Source of the DNA: Pectobacterium betavasculorum
GTDB lineage: Bacteria > Pseudomonadota > Gammaproteobacteria > Enterobacterales > Enterobacteriaceae
DNA: 64,000 nt
Assembly (NCBI RefSeq): GCF_000749845.1
Contig: NZ_JQHM01000003.1
Span: 186,001 to 250,000 of the forward strand
Reading direction: 5' to 3'
Below the pieces are notes generated by a model. The model saw only the letters and a list, made by a program, of their open reading frames with translations, was not told the origin of the DNA and did no database searches. How positions within the stretch are numbered: the first letter of the stretch is position 1; every line of letters begins with the position of its first letter. Position numbers and translations under genes: made by a program. Of this stretch, positions 1-9,839 are shown piece by piece.

Positions 1-992
1 CGAGAAGTCAGGTTCAACTGTACTTCTTTCAGGCCGATGGATTCTGGCGTCATGATTTCGTAGTTTTCACGATTCTTCAGCACGCCATCCTGATGAATAC
101 CAGAAGAGTGGGCGAAAGCGTTGGCACCCACAACCGCTTTGTTGGCAGGGATAGGCATGTTGCAAATCTGGCTGACCAGTTGGCTGGTGCGGTAGATTTC
201 CTGATGGTTGATGTTGGTATGGACATTCAAGATGTCATGGCGGGTTTTTATCGCCATGATCACTTCTTCCAGTGAACAGTTGCCGGCACGTTCACCGATA
301 CCGTTCAACGTACCTTCTACCTGACGAGCCCCTGCGTGAACGGCTGCCATTGCGTTGCCGACGGCCAAGCCCAGATCGTCGTGAGTGTGAACAGAAATGA
401 TGGCTTTATCGATATTGGGAACATGTTGGTACAGTGAGGCGATGATGTTGCCGAACTCATGAGGCATGGTGTAGCCGACAGTGTCCGGGATATTAATCGT
501 GCGAGCACCGGCATTGATTGCGGCCTCAACCACGCGACACAAGTCTGGAATGGGTGTCCGGCCCGCATCTTCGCAGGAGAATTCAACGTCGTCTGTATAG
601 TTACGTGCGCGTTTGATCATATAGATAGCGCGTTCGATCACTTCGTCCAACGTGCTGCGCAGTTTGGTAGCGATGTGCATTGGTGAAGTGGCAATAAAGG
701 TGTGGATGCGAAAGGCTTCTGCGACACGCAGCGCTTCTGCGGCGACATCGATATCCTTTTCGACGCAGCGGGTCAAACCGCACACTCGACTATTTTTGAT
801 GTTACGGGCAATGGTCTGAACGGATTCAAAGTCGCCGGGAGATGACACGGGGAAGCCAACCTCCATGACATCAACGCCCATACGCTCCAGCGCGAAGGCA
901 ATTTGCAGCTTTTCTTTTACGCTCAAACTTGCCTGTAAAGCCTGTTCACCATCACGTAATGTGGTATCAAAAATAATGACTTGCTCGCTCAT
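1..992 (-). CDS. leuA: 2-isopropylmalate synthase, N-terminal part (cut by window edge)
   Basis: Condenses acetyl-CoA with 2-oxoisovalerate, the first committed step of leucine synthesis. The reverse-strand reading frame opens at the ATG at 992 ([17 protein letters not shown]) and stays open for about 330 codons to the window edge. The [10 protein letters not shown] motif (residues 8–17) and the [12 protein letters not shown] metal-binding segment near residue 200 are typical of the DRE-TIM metallolyase family. The C-terminal regulatory domain lies outside the window. It is the first gene of leuABCD, preceded by the leuL leader and attenuator, so transcription should respond to leucyl-tRNA charging. 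The identification is secure; only the 3' end is unseen. Confidence 0.97.
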   Translation of the reverse strand, partial: MSEQVIIFDTTLRDGEQALQASLSVKEKLQIAFALERMGVDVMEVGFPVSSPGDFESVQTIARNIKNSRVCGLTRCVEKDIDVAAEALRVAEAFRIHTFIATSPMHIATKLRSTLDEVIERAIYMIKRARNYTDDVEFSCEDAGRTPIPDLCRVVEAAINAGARTINIPDTVGYTMPHEFGNIIASLYQHVPNIDKAIISVHTHDDLGLAVGNAMAAVHAGARQVEGTLNGIGERAGNCSLEEVIMAIKTRHDILNVHTNINHQEIYRTSQLVSQICNMPIPANKAVVGANAFAHSSGIHQDGVLKNRENYEIMTPESIGLKEVQLNLTS

Positions 993-1040
993 CAGTTTAG
1001 TTCCTTGTCGTATCTATTTGCACTTAGCGCTCGGCGAGTA

Positions 1041-1071
1041 AAAAAAAACCCGCGCATCAGCGCGGGTTTTT
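1041..1071 (-). terminator. leu operon attenuator terminator
   Basis: Read on the minus strand, a 7-bp GC-rich stem (CCCGCGC/GCGCGGG with a 4-base loop) is followed by a run of eight T. It sits between leuL and leuA, the position of the transcription attenuator in E. coli and Salmonella. Ribosome stalling on leuL leucine codons is expected to prevent this hairpin from forming. Confidence 0.85.
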
Positions 1072-1090
1072 GTATCGTGTGGCGAGAAAC

Positions 1091-1174
1091 TTAGTTCTTA
1101 ACTCTGCCCACAAACCTACCGCGCAAGAAGGATGCGTTTAGTAGTAGGCTTAGTAGGACAGTAAACTTGAACAT
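1091..1174 (-). CDS. leuL: leu operon leader peptide
   Basis: A 27-residue leader (MFKFTVLLSLLLNASFLRG...) too short for ordinary ORF listing. It contains five leucines encoded by CTA (two, then Ser, then three), a rare codon, just before an LNASFLRGRFV segment that resembles the LLLNASSLRGRRV of E. coli LeuL. It lies about 100 bases upstream of leuA and is followed by the attenuator hairpin. Known role of the family: the ribosome stalls at the Leu codons when charged leucyl-tRNA is scarce, allowing readthrough into leuABCD. Codon clustering, position and similarity make this call strong. Confidence 0.93.
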   Translation of the reverse strand: MFKFTVLLSLLLNASFLRGRFVGRVKN

Positions 1175-1213
1175 AGTGTCGTGTCTCGTCATCTAAAATT
1201 CGGTGTTGCATTA

Positions 1214-1242
1214 TTGGTACGCGATTATCAGGGTTATGTCAA
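1214..1242 (-). promoter_or_regulatory. Probable leuLABCD promoter
   Basis: On the minus strand a consensus -35 (TTGACA, 1242–1237) is followed after 17 bases by TACCAA (1219–1214) as a weak -10. This places the transcription start about 30 bases upstream of the leuL ATG, as expected for an attenuated operon. The -10 match is poor, so its exact position is uncertain. Confidence 0.5.
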
Positions 1243-1408
1243 CTTTTGATTGGTGTGACGTGCGTCAAGTAAACCGGCGATAGCCAACGGCGAATGAACG
1301 AAAGATCGTTGCGGTTTTGAACAATGACGGTAGACTGCACGCCAAATAATGTACAGCTGTACGCTGAAATGCTGTCAAATCCATTCCCCCTTAGAAATTC
1401 TTTTACAG

Positions 1409-3214
1409 ATGAATAATCATTTACAGCCATACCATGTGGTGCACCGGGTTCAAGATCAGATCAATCACTGCGCAGGTCGCATTACCTTGCGCGAGTGGAC
1501 GCCTGCGGGCGAACAGCAGCTCACCTGGACACAGGCCGGGCAGCGCATCCAACGCATTGCCAGTGGATTATTGGCGTTGGGACTGGATGTTCAGGAACGG
1601 GTTGCGATTTTCTCTCACAACTCAATGAATTGGTCGCTCGCCGATCTGGCACTGCTGCACTTGCGGGTGATCAGCGTGCCAATTTATGCCACGAATACGA
1701 CAGCGCAGGCGGCATTCATCATCAATGATGCCGATATCCGTACGATATTCGTCGGTGGTCAGGAACAGTTGGATGCACTGCTAGCGCTGCGCGATACCTG
1801 CCCACAGCTGCGAAATATCATCGTGATGGATAAAGACGTCAATCTGCGTGGTAGCGATATTGTGCAATCGCTGCATGAGTTTGAAGCGCAGGCCGTAGAC
1901 GATTTTTGGCGTGATGAATGGCAGATGCGCATCGACAGTTGCGATCTCAACGATCTATTTACGCTGATTTATACCTCCGGCACCACCGGTGAGCCGAAAG
2001 GCGTCATGCTGGATTACACCAACATGGCGATGCAGCTTAAGCTACACGACGATCGTTTAAGTATGTCGGCAAATGATGTCTCACTTTGCTTCTTGCCGCT
2101 TTCCCATGTCTTCGAGCGCGCCTGGAGTTTCGTTGTTATGCACTGTGGTGCACAGAATGTGTACCTCAGCGATACGAATTTAGTGCGTGGCGCGATGCAG
2201 GCGGTGAAGCCTACTGTAATGTGCGCCGTACCGCGTTTTTATGAGAAAGTTTACAGCGCAATTCATGAAAAAGTGGCGCAGGCTCCTTGGTATCGCCAGC
2301 GGCTATTCAACTGGGCTATCGCGCAGGGGCAACGCACTTTTTTGGCTAGCCATACAACAAAGAAGAGCGGGCTTTTGCGCCGCGTCATGCATCACTATGC
2401 TGATCGACTGGTGCTAGGGAAACTGCGTCAGCTTCTCGGGGGCGAGATTCGTTTCATGCCTGCTGCGGGCGCACGACTGGATGACAACATCATTCTGTTT
2501 TTCCGGTCGATTGGGATTCACATTATCTATGGTTACGGCATGACCGAAACCTGTGCGACGGTTTCCTGCTGGGAAGAAGGTCGATTCCGTTTGGGCTCCA
2601 TCGGTACGCCGCTACCAGGTATTGAAGTCCGAATCGGCGAGGAAAACGAGATTCAGGTGCGTGGCGCGACCATCATGCGGGGGTATTTCCATCGCCCGCA
2701 GGAAACCGCAGAAACCTTTACCGAAGATGGCTGGCTGAAAACCGGCGATGCGGGAGAGCTGGATGCCAACGGTAACCTGTTTATTACTGAACGGTTGAAG
2801 GATCTGATGAAAACCTCGGGCGGTAAATATATCGCACCGCAGCATCTGGAAGGCACGCTGGGGCAGGATCGTTTCATTGAACAGGTTGCGATTATCGCGG
2901 ATACGCGCAAGTACGTATCTGCACTGATCGTTCCGTGTTTCGAAGCGCTGGAAGAATACGCTCACTCCATCAACTTGAAGTACCACGATCGTCTGGAGTT
3001 ACTGCGCCACAGTCATATTATTGAATTGTTTGAGCAGCGCCTGCGGGAGATGCAGAAAGAGCTTTCTCGCGTTGAGCAGGTGAAGAAATTCACGTTGTTG
3101 CCTGTGCCGTTTTCAATGGCAGAAGGGGAGCTGACGCCAACGCTCAAGCTACGTAGAAAGATCATCAACCAGCGTTACCAGTTGGAAATTGATGCGATGT
3201 ACGCCGAGTCTTGA
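1409..3214 (+). CDS. Long-chain fatty acid–CoA ligase family (AMP-forming)
   Basis: A 601-residue member of the ANL adenylating enzymes. The P-loop-like motif YTSGTTGEPKG (residues 188–198) and the A5 motif YGMTET (376–381) are intact, and the C-terminal hinge/lid region (TGDAGELDANGNLFITERLKD) is present. The size and the GLLRRVMHHYADRLVLGKLR segment fit the FadD15-type long-chain acyl-CoA synthetases rather than E. coli FadD itself. It would activate fatty acids with ATP and CoA at the inner face of the membrane. The start at MNNHLQ was chosen over an ATG 20 codons upstream, because the upstream residues look unlike the family; both have weak ribosome binding sites. It stands alone between leuL and ilvI, where E. 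coli carries leuO. The true substrate is not deducible. Confidence 0.8.
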   Translation: MNNHLQPYHVVHRVQDQINHCAGRITLREWTPAGEQQLTWTQAGQRIQRIASGLLALGLDVQERVAIFSHNSMNWSLADLALLHLRVISVPIYATNTTAQAAFIINDADIRTIFVGGQEQLDALLALRDTCPQLRNIIVMDKDVNLRGSDIVQSLHEFEAQAVDDFWRDEWQMRIDSCDLNDLFTLIYTSGTTGEPKGVMLDYTNMAMQLKLHDDRLSMSANDVSLCFLPLSHVFERAWSFVVMHCGAQNVYLSDTNLVRGAMQAVKPTVMCAVPRFYEKVYSAIHEKVAQAPWYRQRLFNWAIAQGQRTFLASHTTKKSGLLRRVMHHYADRLVLGKLRQLLGGEIRFMPAAGARLDDNIILFFRSIGIHIIYGYGMTETCATVSCWEEGRFRLGSIGTPLPGIEVRIGEENEIQVRGATIMRGYFHRPQETAETFTEDGWLKTGDAGELDANGNLFITERLKDLMKTSGGKYIAPQHLEGTLGQDRFIEQVAIIADTRKYVSALIVPCFEALEEYAHSINLKYHDRLELLRHSHIIELFEQRLREMQKELSRVEQVKKFTLLPVPFSMAEGELTPTLKLRRKIINQRYQLEIDAMYAES

Positions 3215-3563
3215 TGATGTCATAGGCCGAGAAGCTCGTTTCCTGAAAAGAAATGTGGTTTTTCGGCCTCAAGATTTCATTCTGTAATTTATGGCCTTTA
3301 TGGACGATCTCTCAGGTCTGAAGGTTCCCAGTTAGTATTTTATCTCATTTCCTTTTTCCCTTACGTTCGATTCCCCGCAATGCCAATTAAACTCGGTGGT
3401 TTTTTGCCGTTTGTCTGCGTCATAATCTGGCGTTATGTTAATGGGTTATTAGCAATCCCTATAATATTTCGTAAAATTAACAGTATTAACACAACATGAG
3501 CGCGGGGATTTCCCCGGTCAATACAGAGGCGGATTCCGCTTTCTGAACAAAAGAGGCAGATCC
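3215..3563. other. Non-coding ilvIH upstream region
   Basis: No open frame of note. This AT-rich 349-base stretch should hold the ilvIH promoter. A CATAAT hexamer at 3421–3426 is a possible -10 but lacks a convincing -35. In E. coli the corresponding region carries multiple Lrp binding sites; Lrp sites are too degenerate to call here. An imperfect inverted repeat (AGGCCGA near 3223 and TCGGCCT near 3263) could form part of the terminator of the upstream ligase gene. Confidence 0.4.
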
Positions 3564-5282
3564 ATGGAGATGTTGTCAGGCGCCGAAATGGTGGTCCGAT
3601 CGTTGATCGATCAGGGCGTAAAACATGTGTTCGGTTATCCGGGCGGTGCGGTGCTGGATATTTACGACGCCCTGCATACGGTTGGCGGTATCGATCATAT
3701 TTTGGTGCGGCATGAGCAAGGTGCGGTACATATGGCTGATGGCTATGCACGTGCGACGGGTGATGTCGGCGTTGTGCTGGTCACGTCCGGTCCCGGTGCG
3801 ACAAACGCCATTACCGGTATCGCTACTGCCTATATGGACTCCATTCCTATGGTGGTGTTGTCCGGTCAGGTTGCGACTTCGCTGATTGGCTACGATTCCT
3901 TTCAGGAATGCGACACGGTGGGCATTTCCCGCCCTATTGTGAAGCACAGTTTTTTGGTCAAGAAAGCTGAAGATGTCCCGACGATCCTGAAAAAAGCCTT
4001 TTATCTGGCATCAACCGGACGTCCAGGGCCTGTGGTTGTCGATCTACCAAAAGACATCATGAATCCGGCTAATAAACTGCCGTACGTTTATCCTGAAAGC
4101 GTCAGCATGCGTTCCTATAATCCGACGGTTCAAGGGCACAAAGGTCAGATTCGCCGTGCGCTGCAAACCCTGCTGGCGGCAAAAAAACCGATTATCTACA
4201 GCGGTGGTGGCGTGATTAACGCAGAGTGTCACGAAGAACTGCTGACACTGGCGGAAAAACTAAACCTGCCAGTGACCACCTCCCTGATGGGGCTCGGCGG
4301 ATTCCCTGGCACGCACCGTCAGTGCCTCGGTATGCTGGGGATGCACGGAACGTATGAAGCCAACATGGCTATGCATAACGCCGATGTGATTTTCGCCGTA
4401 GGGGTACGCTTCGACGACCGCACGACGAACAATCTGGCGAAGTACTGCCCGAATGCGACGGTGTTGCATATTGATATCGATCCCGCGTCGATTTCCAAAA
4501 CGGTAAACGCCGATATCCCTATCGTTGGCGATGCCAAACAGGTGTTAAGCCTGATGCTGGAGTTGCTGTCACAGGATGGCGCACAGCAGCAATTTGATGC
4601 GCTACGCGACTGGTGGCAGGGTATCGAGCAGTGGCGTGGGCGTCACTGCCTGAAATACAACACCGAAAGCGACAAGATTAAACCGCAGGCAGTGATTGAA
4701 ACGCTGCATCGGCTGACCGAAGGTAAAGCCTATGTGGCATCGGATGTCGGTCAGCACCAGATGTTCGCTGCACTGTATTATCCTTTCGATTTACCGCGCC
4801 GTTGGGTCAACTCTGGTGGACTCGGCACGATGGGCTTTGGCTTGCCTGCGGCATTGGGCATCAAGCTTGCGCTGCCGGAAGAAACGGTCATTTGCGTAAC
4901 GGGTGATGGCAGCATTCAGATGAATATTCAGGAGCTTTCTACGGCACTGCAATATGATCTGCCGGTTGTGGTGATCAACCTGAACAACCGTTTCCTCGGT
5001 ATGGTGAAGCAGTGGCAGGACATGATCTACTCTGGCCGCCATTCCAGTTCTTATATGGAATCGTTACCGGATTTCGTCAAGCTGGCTGAAGCGTACGGTC
5101 ACGTCGGGATTTCTATCGATACGCCGGACGAACTGGAAAGTAAGCTGTCGCAAGCACTGGCGCAGAAAGATCGTCTGGTATTTGTTGATATCAACATCGA
5201 TAGCAGCGAGCATGTTTACCCTATGCAGATTCGCGGCGGGGCGATGGATGAAATGTGGTTGAGCAAAACGGAGAGGACCTGA
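3564..5282 (+). CDS. ilvI: Acetolactate synthase III, large (catalytic) subunit
   Basis: A ThDP-dependent enzyme of 572 residues (E. coli IlvI has 574). It condenses two pyruvates, or pyruvate with 2-oxobutyrate, at the start of valine, leucine and isoleucine synthesis. The catalytic Glu lies in RHEQGA (about residue 51). The ThDP/Mg motif begins at G447-D-G and runs to the NN pair in INLNN. A Shine-Dalgarno-like AGAGGC precedes the ATG. It is followed after 2 bases by ilvH, its regulatory subunit, and the pair form an operon. In E. coli the operon is activated by Lrp in the absence of leucine. Confidence 0.96.
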   Translation: MEMLSGAEMVVRSLIDQGVKHVFGYPGGAVLDIYDALHTVGGIDHILVRHEQGAVHMADGYARATGDVGVVLVTSGPGATNAITGIATAYMDSIPMVVLSGQVATSLIGYDSFQECDTVGISRPIVKHSFLVKKAEDVPTILKKAFYLASTGRPGPVVVDLPKDIMNPANKLPYVYPESVSMRSYNPTVQGHKGQIRRALQTLLAAKKPIIYSGGGVINAECHEELLTLAEKLNLPVTTSLMGLGGFPGTHRQCLGMLGMHGTYEANMAMHNADVIFAVGVRFDDRTTNNLAKYCPNATVLHIDIDPASISKTVNADIPIVGDAKQVLSLMLELLSQDGAQQQFDALRDWWQGIEQWRGRHCLKYNTESDKIKPQAVIETLHRLTEGKAYVASDVGQHQMFAALYYPFDLPRRWVNSGGLGTMGFGLPAALGIKLALPEETVICVTGDGSIQMNIQELSTALQYDLPVVVINLNNRFLGMVKQWQDMIYSGRHSSSYMESLPDFVKLAEAYGHVGISIDTPDELESKLSQALAQKDRLVFVDINIDSSEHVYPMQIRGGAMDEMWLSKTERT

Positions 5283-5284
5283 TC

Positions 5285-5776
5285 ATGCGTCGGATTTTAT
5301 CAGTATTACTTGAGAATGAATCAGGTGCCTTGTCCCGTGTTGTCGGCCTGTTTTCACAGCGTGGCTACAACATTGAAAGCTTGACCGTAGCACCAACCGA
5401 AGACCCTACGCTATCCCGTATGACTATTCAGACGGTAGGCGATGAGAAAGTACTGGAGCAGATCGAAAAGCAACTGCACAAGCTGGTGGATGTCCTGCGC
5501 GTCAGTGAACTCGGTCAGGGTGCGCACGTTGAGCGTGAGATCATGTTGGTGAAGCTACAGGCCACAGGTTATGGCCGTGAAGAAGTGAAACGCTGCGCCG
5601 ATATTTTCCGCGGCCAGATTGTGGATGTCACCGCCTCGCTTTATACCGTACAGCTTGCTGGCACCAGCGATAAACTGGATGCGTTTCTCAGTGCTGTGCG
5701 TGAAGTGTCCGAAATTGTTGAAGTGGCGCGTTCTGGTATCGTCGGTGTATCGCGCGGCGATAAAATCATGCGTTAA
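5285..5776 (+). CDS. ilvH: Acetolactate synthase III, small (regulatory) subunit
   Basis: A 163-residue protein, the same length as E. coli IlvH. It opens with an ACT domain ([20 protein letters not shown]) that in the family binds valine for feedback inhibition, followed by the C-terminal ALS small-subunit domain. The ATG at 5285 was chosen over a longer frame starting inside ilvI, since it matches the family N-terminus and is preceded by GAGAGGA. It lies 2 bases after the ilvI stop, so the two are translationally coupled. Confidence 0.96.
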   Translation: MRRILSVLLENESGALSRVVGLFSQRGYNIESLTVAPTEDPTLSRMTIQTVGDEKVLEQIEKQLHKLVDVLRVSELGQGAHVEREIMLVKLQATGYGREEVKRCADIFRGQIVDVTASLYTVQLAGTSDKLDAFLSAVREVSEIVEVARSGIVGVSRGDKIMR

Positions 5777-5803
5777 TCGACTTTTCGCTGCTTTTTCTTT
5801 TAA

Positions 5804-5838
5804 GAGGCTCGATATAATCGTATCGGGCCTTTTTATTG
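5804..5838 (+). terminator. ilvIH rho-independent terminator
   Basis: A 9-bp stem (GGCTCGATA / TATCGGGCC with one G–T pair, loop of six bases), then CTTTTTATT. It lies 28 bases beyond the ilvH stop. Confidence 0.8.
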
Positions 5839-6047
5839 TCCTTATTTTATATAGACGCAATATATTCAGCGTAAAAGACGTCCATTATTGATATGGCAGC
5901 TTGAAATATGTGGGTAACGTGATAAAAGCAGTTGCCGTGCAAAAGTTTCTGCTGTTAGATCTACGCCATATCCATGATGATTTTATGGTCATCATATTAT
6001 TTTATTGAGCCGGCCTGCTTATTTTCCGGCCTACTAAAGGGGTTACC

Positions 6048-7052
6048 GTGAAACTGGATGAAATCGCGCGTCTTGCGGGTGTTTCACGCACGACAGCCAG
6101 CTATGTGATTAACGGGAAAGCCAAACAATATCGTGTGAGCGATAAGACCGTTGAGAAAGTCATGGCTGTCGTCAGGGAGCACAATTATCATCCCAACGCC
6201 GTCGCGGCTGGATTACGTGCCGGGCGCACACGTTCAATTGGTCTGGTTATTCCCGATCTGGAAAATACCAGTTATACGCGCATTGCTAATTATCTGGAAC
6301 GTCAGGCCAGACAGCGCGGGTATCAGTTATTAATTGCGTGCTCTGAAGATCAGCCGGACAACGAGATGCGCTGTATTGAGCATCTGTTACAGCGTCAGGT
6401 TGATGCGATTATCGTTTCTACGGCGCTGCCACCTGAGCACCCGTTTTATCAGCGTTGGATAAACGGCGGCTTGCCGATTATTGCGTTAGACAGGGCGTTA
6501 GATCGTGAGCACTTTACCAGCGTGGTCGGTGCCGACCTTGAAGATGCCGAAATGCTGGCGCAGGAATTAAGGAAAGTGCCTGCGAAATCGGTACTCTATC
6601 TTGGCGCATTACCTGAGCTTTCAGTCAGCTTCCTTCGTGAGCAAGGGTTCCGTCAGGCGTGGGCAGGCGATCCGCGTGAAGTGAATTATCTTTATTCCAA
6701 TAGTTATGAGCGTGTGGCTTCTGCTGCCGCGTTTATGGATTATCTGCAAAATAATCCTATGCCAGAGGCATTATTCACCACCTCATTCCCGTTATTACAG
6801 GGGGTGATGGACGTTAACCTGAAGATTAACGGGCGTCTGCCGAATAATCTGGCTATTGCGACCTTTGGGGATAACGAACTGTTGGATTATCTGGAATGCC
6901 CGGTATTGTCTGTCGCTCAGCGCCATCGTGAGGTCGCGGAGCGCGTACTGGAATTGGTGTTAGCCAGTTTGGATGAGCCGAAAAGGCCGAAGCCTGGTTT
7001 GAATCGTATCCGACGTAACTTGTATCGTCGAGGCTCACTGAGCCGCATGTAA
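6048..7052 (+). CDS. cra: Catabolite repressor/activator Cra (FruR)
   Basis: A LacI-family regulator of 334 residues, as in E. coli. The N-terminal helix-turn-helix ([20 protein letters not shown]) and the following hinge helix region are intact, with a periplasmic-binding-protein-like effector domain after about residue 60. The family protein controls carbon flux through glycolysis and gluconeogenesis and is released from DNA by phosphorylated fructose metabolites. The start is a GTG preceded by AAAGGGG, as in E. coli. Its place after ilvIH and before mraZ is conserved, but here alaE has come between cra and mraZ. Confidence 0.95.
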   Translation: MKLDEIARLAGVSRTTASYVINGKAKQYRVSDKTVEKVMAVVREHNYHPNAVAAGLRAGRTRSIGLVIPDLENTSYTRIANYLERQARQRGYQLLIACSEDQPDNEMRCIEHLLQRQVDAIIVSTALPPEHPFYQRWINGGLPIIALDRALDREHFTSVVGADLEDAEMLAQELRKVPAKSVLYLGALPELSVSFLREQGFRQAWAGDPREVNYLYSNSYERVASAAAFMDYLQNNPMPEALFTTSFPLLQGVMDVNLKINGRLPNNLAIATFGDNELLDYLECPVLSVAQRHREVAERVLELVLASLDEPKRPKPGLNRIRRNLYRRGSLSRM

Positions 7053-7069
7053 TCTCTATCTGCATTTTT

Positions 7070-7100
7070 GCGCCATAGATTGCTATGGCGTCTCTTCTTC
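7070..7100 (+). terminator. Probable cra terminator
   Basis: An 8-bp perfect stem (CGCCATAG / CTATGGCG, loop of four bases) 18 bases after the cra stop, followed by a pyrimidine-rich TCTCTTCTTC rather than a clean T-run. Confidence 0.55.
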
Positions 7101-7119
7101 ATCCGATCTCAATTCATTG

Positions 7120-7557
7120 TTATGGCAAGGCTACTCGGAATAGCCGACGGCAATATTCCAAAAAATAGCCATACGTTACGCCCATCACCATTGATATCAC
7201 TAGGTTGCTGGTAACTGCGGTCAGAATTTGTGCGGGACTTGCCCCTATAACCCAGAGAATCATGGCATAAACCGGGGATTGAAAACTGACATACGCAAAT
7301 AGATCGGCAACGCTGCGCACGAGAAAATGGTCACCACCGTGGCGCTTGGCCATATTCAACACGCGATCGCGATAAAGCCCGTATGGCCAGGCAATCGCAA
7401 TATTGACGGGGATAGATAGCAGACGCGAAGACAGCGACTGCTCAAAGCTCATACCGGAAAGCATGATTTCAATCGCCATGCCGATGATGAAACAGTAGAC
7501 AACGAGAGCAAAGGTATCAGCAGTGGCACTTCGCAATCGTGACGTCGGGGAAAACAT
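7120..7557 (-). CDS. alaE: L-alanine exporter AlaE
   Basis: A 145-residue inner-membrane protein with about four hydrophobic segments. It closely resembles E. coli AlaE (YgaW): [31 protein letters not shown] and MG--YGYFL-YCRRLF are all present. The family exports L-alanine to avoid toxic build-up. I chose the ATG at 7557 over one five codons upstream, because it matches the E. coli start and has GGAG nine bases before it. In E. coli this gene lies elsewhere; here it sits between cra and mraZ on the opposite strand. Confidence 0.9.
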   Translation of the reverse strand: MFSPTSRLRSATADTFALVVYCFIIGMAIEIMLSGMSFEQSLSSRLLSIPVNIAIAWPYGLYRDRVLNMAKRHGGDHFLVRSVADLFAYVSFQSPVYAMILWVIGASPAQILTAVTSNLVISMVMGVTYGYFLEYCRRLFRVALP

Positions 7558-8342
7558 ACCTGGGTGCTCCATTCTTAGGGAGGATAAACTGGTTAATTTG
7601 AATTGTGTGGTTTTTTGTTATGCCTTATTTTGTTTGCGTAGTTTACATCACTGAATGATTGGCTTGGTACTAGGTAAAAATATTTATTTGTGAGTGCTTT
7701 TTATACTTTTCCGCTACTTTATTCCTATCCGATGAATTTCTCGTTTTTTTATCGCGGCAAAGAATTTAAAATTTTTTAAAACAAGAGGTTGAGTTTTTTA
7801 GGGCGAACGGATTTTCCTCGAAGATTTAATTATGTTGAAGCATGAAAGGAAGCGGGGGAATGACCGATAAAACAGGGTTGCTTGTGACGTCCCCTTTAAT
7901 ACTTCTCTGGGAATATGGGATGCACAGTTTATTCGGTATGTGTCCTGAACCTGTAGGAAACCCGATTCGTCTGTGAGAGTGCTTAACGTAAAGTAAACTG
8001 GCTGATTAAGACAAAATTGACGATGTTGATGTTAAAAATGTGACATTGAGCAAATGTTAACAGCTACGGTATCATTCTGCGGGCTGGCAGGCCTTGGCAT
8101 TCAAGGTGTTTGGCCTGATGAGACTATTCTGAAAACCTTTATCTTTGGTATCAGCTTGTGACAATAAAAATAATTAATATGCCGGGGTTAGTCGCTATAT
8201 GTTTGCAATGCTCCTATTTCGATTTGAATTTCTCTTAAATTATCATGATGTTAATCTTTGTTAATTCTGACACCTTATTCCTTTTACCTCTATACCAGCC
8301 CCAATTCATTCGCGAATAATCCCAAAGCGCGTCCGCTCTGGC

Positions 8343-8371
8343 TTGACAAGGTTTTCATACCCTCCGTACAC
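8343..8371 (+). promoter_or_regulatory. Pmra promoter of the dcw cluster
   Basis: TTGACA (8343–8348), a 17-base spacer and GTACAC (8366–8371). The arrangement and sequence resemble E. coli Pmra, the main promoter for the proximal dcw genes. It lies 62 bases upstream of the mraZ ATG. Confidence 0.75.
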
Positions 8372-8380
8372 TCTCAAAGG

Positions 8381-8405
8381 TGGGATTTTGTGGGGTAAAG
8401 TGGTG
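8381..8405 (+). promoter_or_regulatory. MraZ-binding direct repeats
   Basis: Three boxes spaced exactly ten bases apart: TGGGA (8381), TGGGG (8391) and TGGTG (8401). MraZ is known to bind TGGGN direct repeats with 5-base spacers just downstream of Pmra, repressing its own operon. The third box is degenerate. Confidence 0.75.
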
Positions 8406-8433
8406 AAAAAGGTTATGGAGGGGTAACTCAGGT

Positions 8434-8892
8434 ATGTTTCGTGGAGCTACGCTGGTTAACCTCGACAGTAAAGGGCGCCTTGCTGTGCCTACCCGATATC
8501 GGGAAATGCTGAACGGGGAATCGCAAGGTCAAATGGTTTGCACCATTGATCTGCATCAGCCATGCCTGCTGCTTTATCCCTTGCCTGAATGGGAAATTAT
8601 TGAACAAAAGCTGTCTCGTTTGTCGAGTATGAACCCTGCTGAACGTCGCGTTCAGCGTTTGTTGTTAGGGCATGCCAGCGAATGCCAAATGGATAGCGCA
8701 GGACGTTTGTTGATTGCGAATACGCTAAGGCAGCATACGGATCTTAAAAAAGAAGTGATGCTAGTTGGGCAGTTCAACAAGTTTGAGCTGTGGGATGAAC
8801 AGACTTGGTATCAACAGGTCAGGGATGATATTGACGCTGAACAATCGACTCAGGAACCTTTGTCTGAGCGGTTGCAGGACCTATCGCTATAG
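8434..8892 (+). CDS. mraZ: Transcriptional regulator MraZ
   Basis: A 152-residue protein with two AbrB/SpoVT-like repeats, each marked by a DxxGRL signature (DSKGRLAVP near residue 11, DSAGRLLI near residue 88). The family forms ring-shaped oligomers that bind the TGGGN repeats upstream and repress the dcw promoter; in E. coli it is offset by RsmH. The ATG follows GGAGGGG. First gene of the cluster, ending 2 bases before rsmH. Confidence 0.95.
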   Translation: MFRGATLVNLDSKGRLAVPTRYREMLNGESQGQMVCTIDLHQPCLLLYPLPEWEIIEQKLSRLSSMNPAERRVQRLLLGHASECQMDSAGRLLIANTLRQHTDLKKEVMLVGQFNKFELWDEQTWYQQVRDDIDAEQSTQEPLSERLQDLSL

Positions 8893-8894
8893 TC

Positions 8895-9839
8895 ATGCTG
8901 GAAAATTATAAACATACCACCGTCCTGTTGGATGAGGCAGTGAATGGCCTGAACATTCGCAGCGGCGGCATATACATCGACGGCACCTTTGGCCGCGGTG
9001 GTCATTCTCGTCTGATTCTTTCCCAACTGGGGTCGGAAGGGCGTCTGTTAGCTATCGATCGCGATCCTCAGGCAATTGAAGCCGCCAAGGCGATTGACGA
9101 TCCTCGTTTCTCTATTATTCACGGGCCGTTTTCCGCCATGGCGGAGTATGTTGCGGAGCTTGGGCTTACTGGACAGATCGATGGCGTTCTGCTCGATCTT
9201 GGCGTTTCTTCCCCGCAGCTTGACGATCCTGAGCGTGGGTTCTCATTCATGCGCGATGGCCCGTTGGATATGCGTATGGATCCAACGCGTGGCTTATCCG
9301 CTGCCGAATGGCTGATGAAAGCAGAAACTGACGATATTGTCTGGGTCTTGAAAACGTTCGGTGAAGAGCGTTTTGCCAAACGTATTGCCCGCGCCATTGT
9401 GGAACGTAATCGTACAGAACCGATGACGCGAACAAAGGAACTGGCGGAACTGATCGCTGCTGCCAGCCCGATCAGAGAAAAGCACAAGCACCCAGCAACG
9501 CGCAGTTTTCAGGCGATCCGCATTTATATCAATAGCGAATTAGAAGAGATCGAGCGGGCGTTAGAAGGTGCTCTGAGCGTACTGGCCCCGCAGGGGCGTT
9601 TATCGGTGATCAGCTTCCACTCGTTAGAAGATCGGATTGTGAAACGGTTTATTCGCCATCAAAGCCGTGGGCCACAGGTGCCAGCGGGTTTGCCGTTAAC
9701 GGAAGCGCAACTGCGCAGCCAGGGCGGACAGACGTTAAAGGCCGTTGGAAAGAAACTGATGCCTTCGGAAGCAGAAGTGGCAGAAAATCCACGCGCGCGC
9801 AGCTCCGTGCTGCGGTTTGCTGAGAGACTGCCCGCATGA
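8895..9839 (+). CDS. rsmH: 16S rRNA m4C1402 N4-methyltransferase
   Basis: A SAM-dependent methyltransferase of 314 residues (also called MraW) that modifies C1402 in the ribosomal P site. The SAM motif [11 protein letters not shown] lies near residues 29–39, and the family segments [20 protein letters not shown] and [12 protein letters not shown] are present. It starts 2 bases after the mraZ stop and overlaps ftsL by 4 bases (ATGA). Confidence 0.96.
   Translation: MLENYKHTTVLLDEAVNGLNIRSGGIYIDGTFGRGGHSRLILSQLGSEGRLLAIDRDPQAIEAAKAIDDPRFSIIHGPFSAMAEYVAELGLTGQIDGVLLDLGVSSPQLDDPERGFSFMRDGPLDMRMDPTRGLSAAEWLMKAETDDIVWVLKTFGEERFAKRIARAIVERNRTEPMTRTKELAELIAAASPIREKHKHPATRSFQAIRIYINSELEEIERALEGALSVLAPQGRLSVISFHSLEDRIVKRFIRHQSRGPQVPAGLPLTEAQLRSQGGQTLKAVGKKLMPSEAEVAENPRARSSVLRFAERLPA

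Larger units (their letters stand above)
7558..8433. other. Long non-coding interval upstream of mraZ
   Basis: This AT-rich stretch of 876 bases contains no credible gene on either strand. The final 90 bases hold Pmra and the MraZ boxes. Two direct repeats, TGTTAATCTT and TGTTAATTCT, sit side by side at 8249–8268 and resemble ArcA-type sites. An imperfect inverted repeat (CAGGCCTTG ... CAAGG ... GGCCTG) lies around 8088–8117. The promoter of alaE should lie near the left end. I see nothing else that can be named. Confidence 0.5.

Noticed and set aside
6010-6034. CCGGCCT repeated twice upstream of cra, considered as a Cra operator
   Set aside because: It does not resemble the Cra consensus (TGAATCG half-sites), and the direct repeat is too short to interpret.
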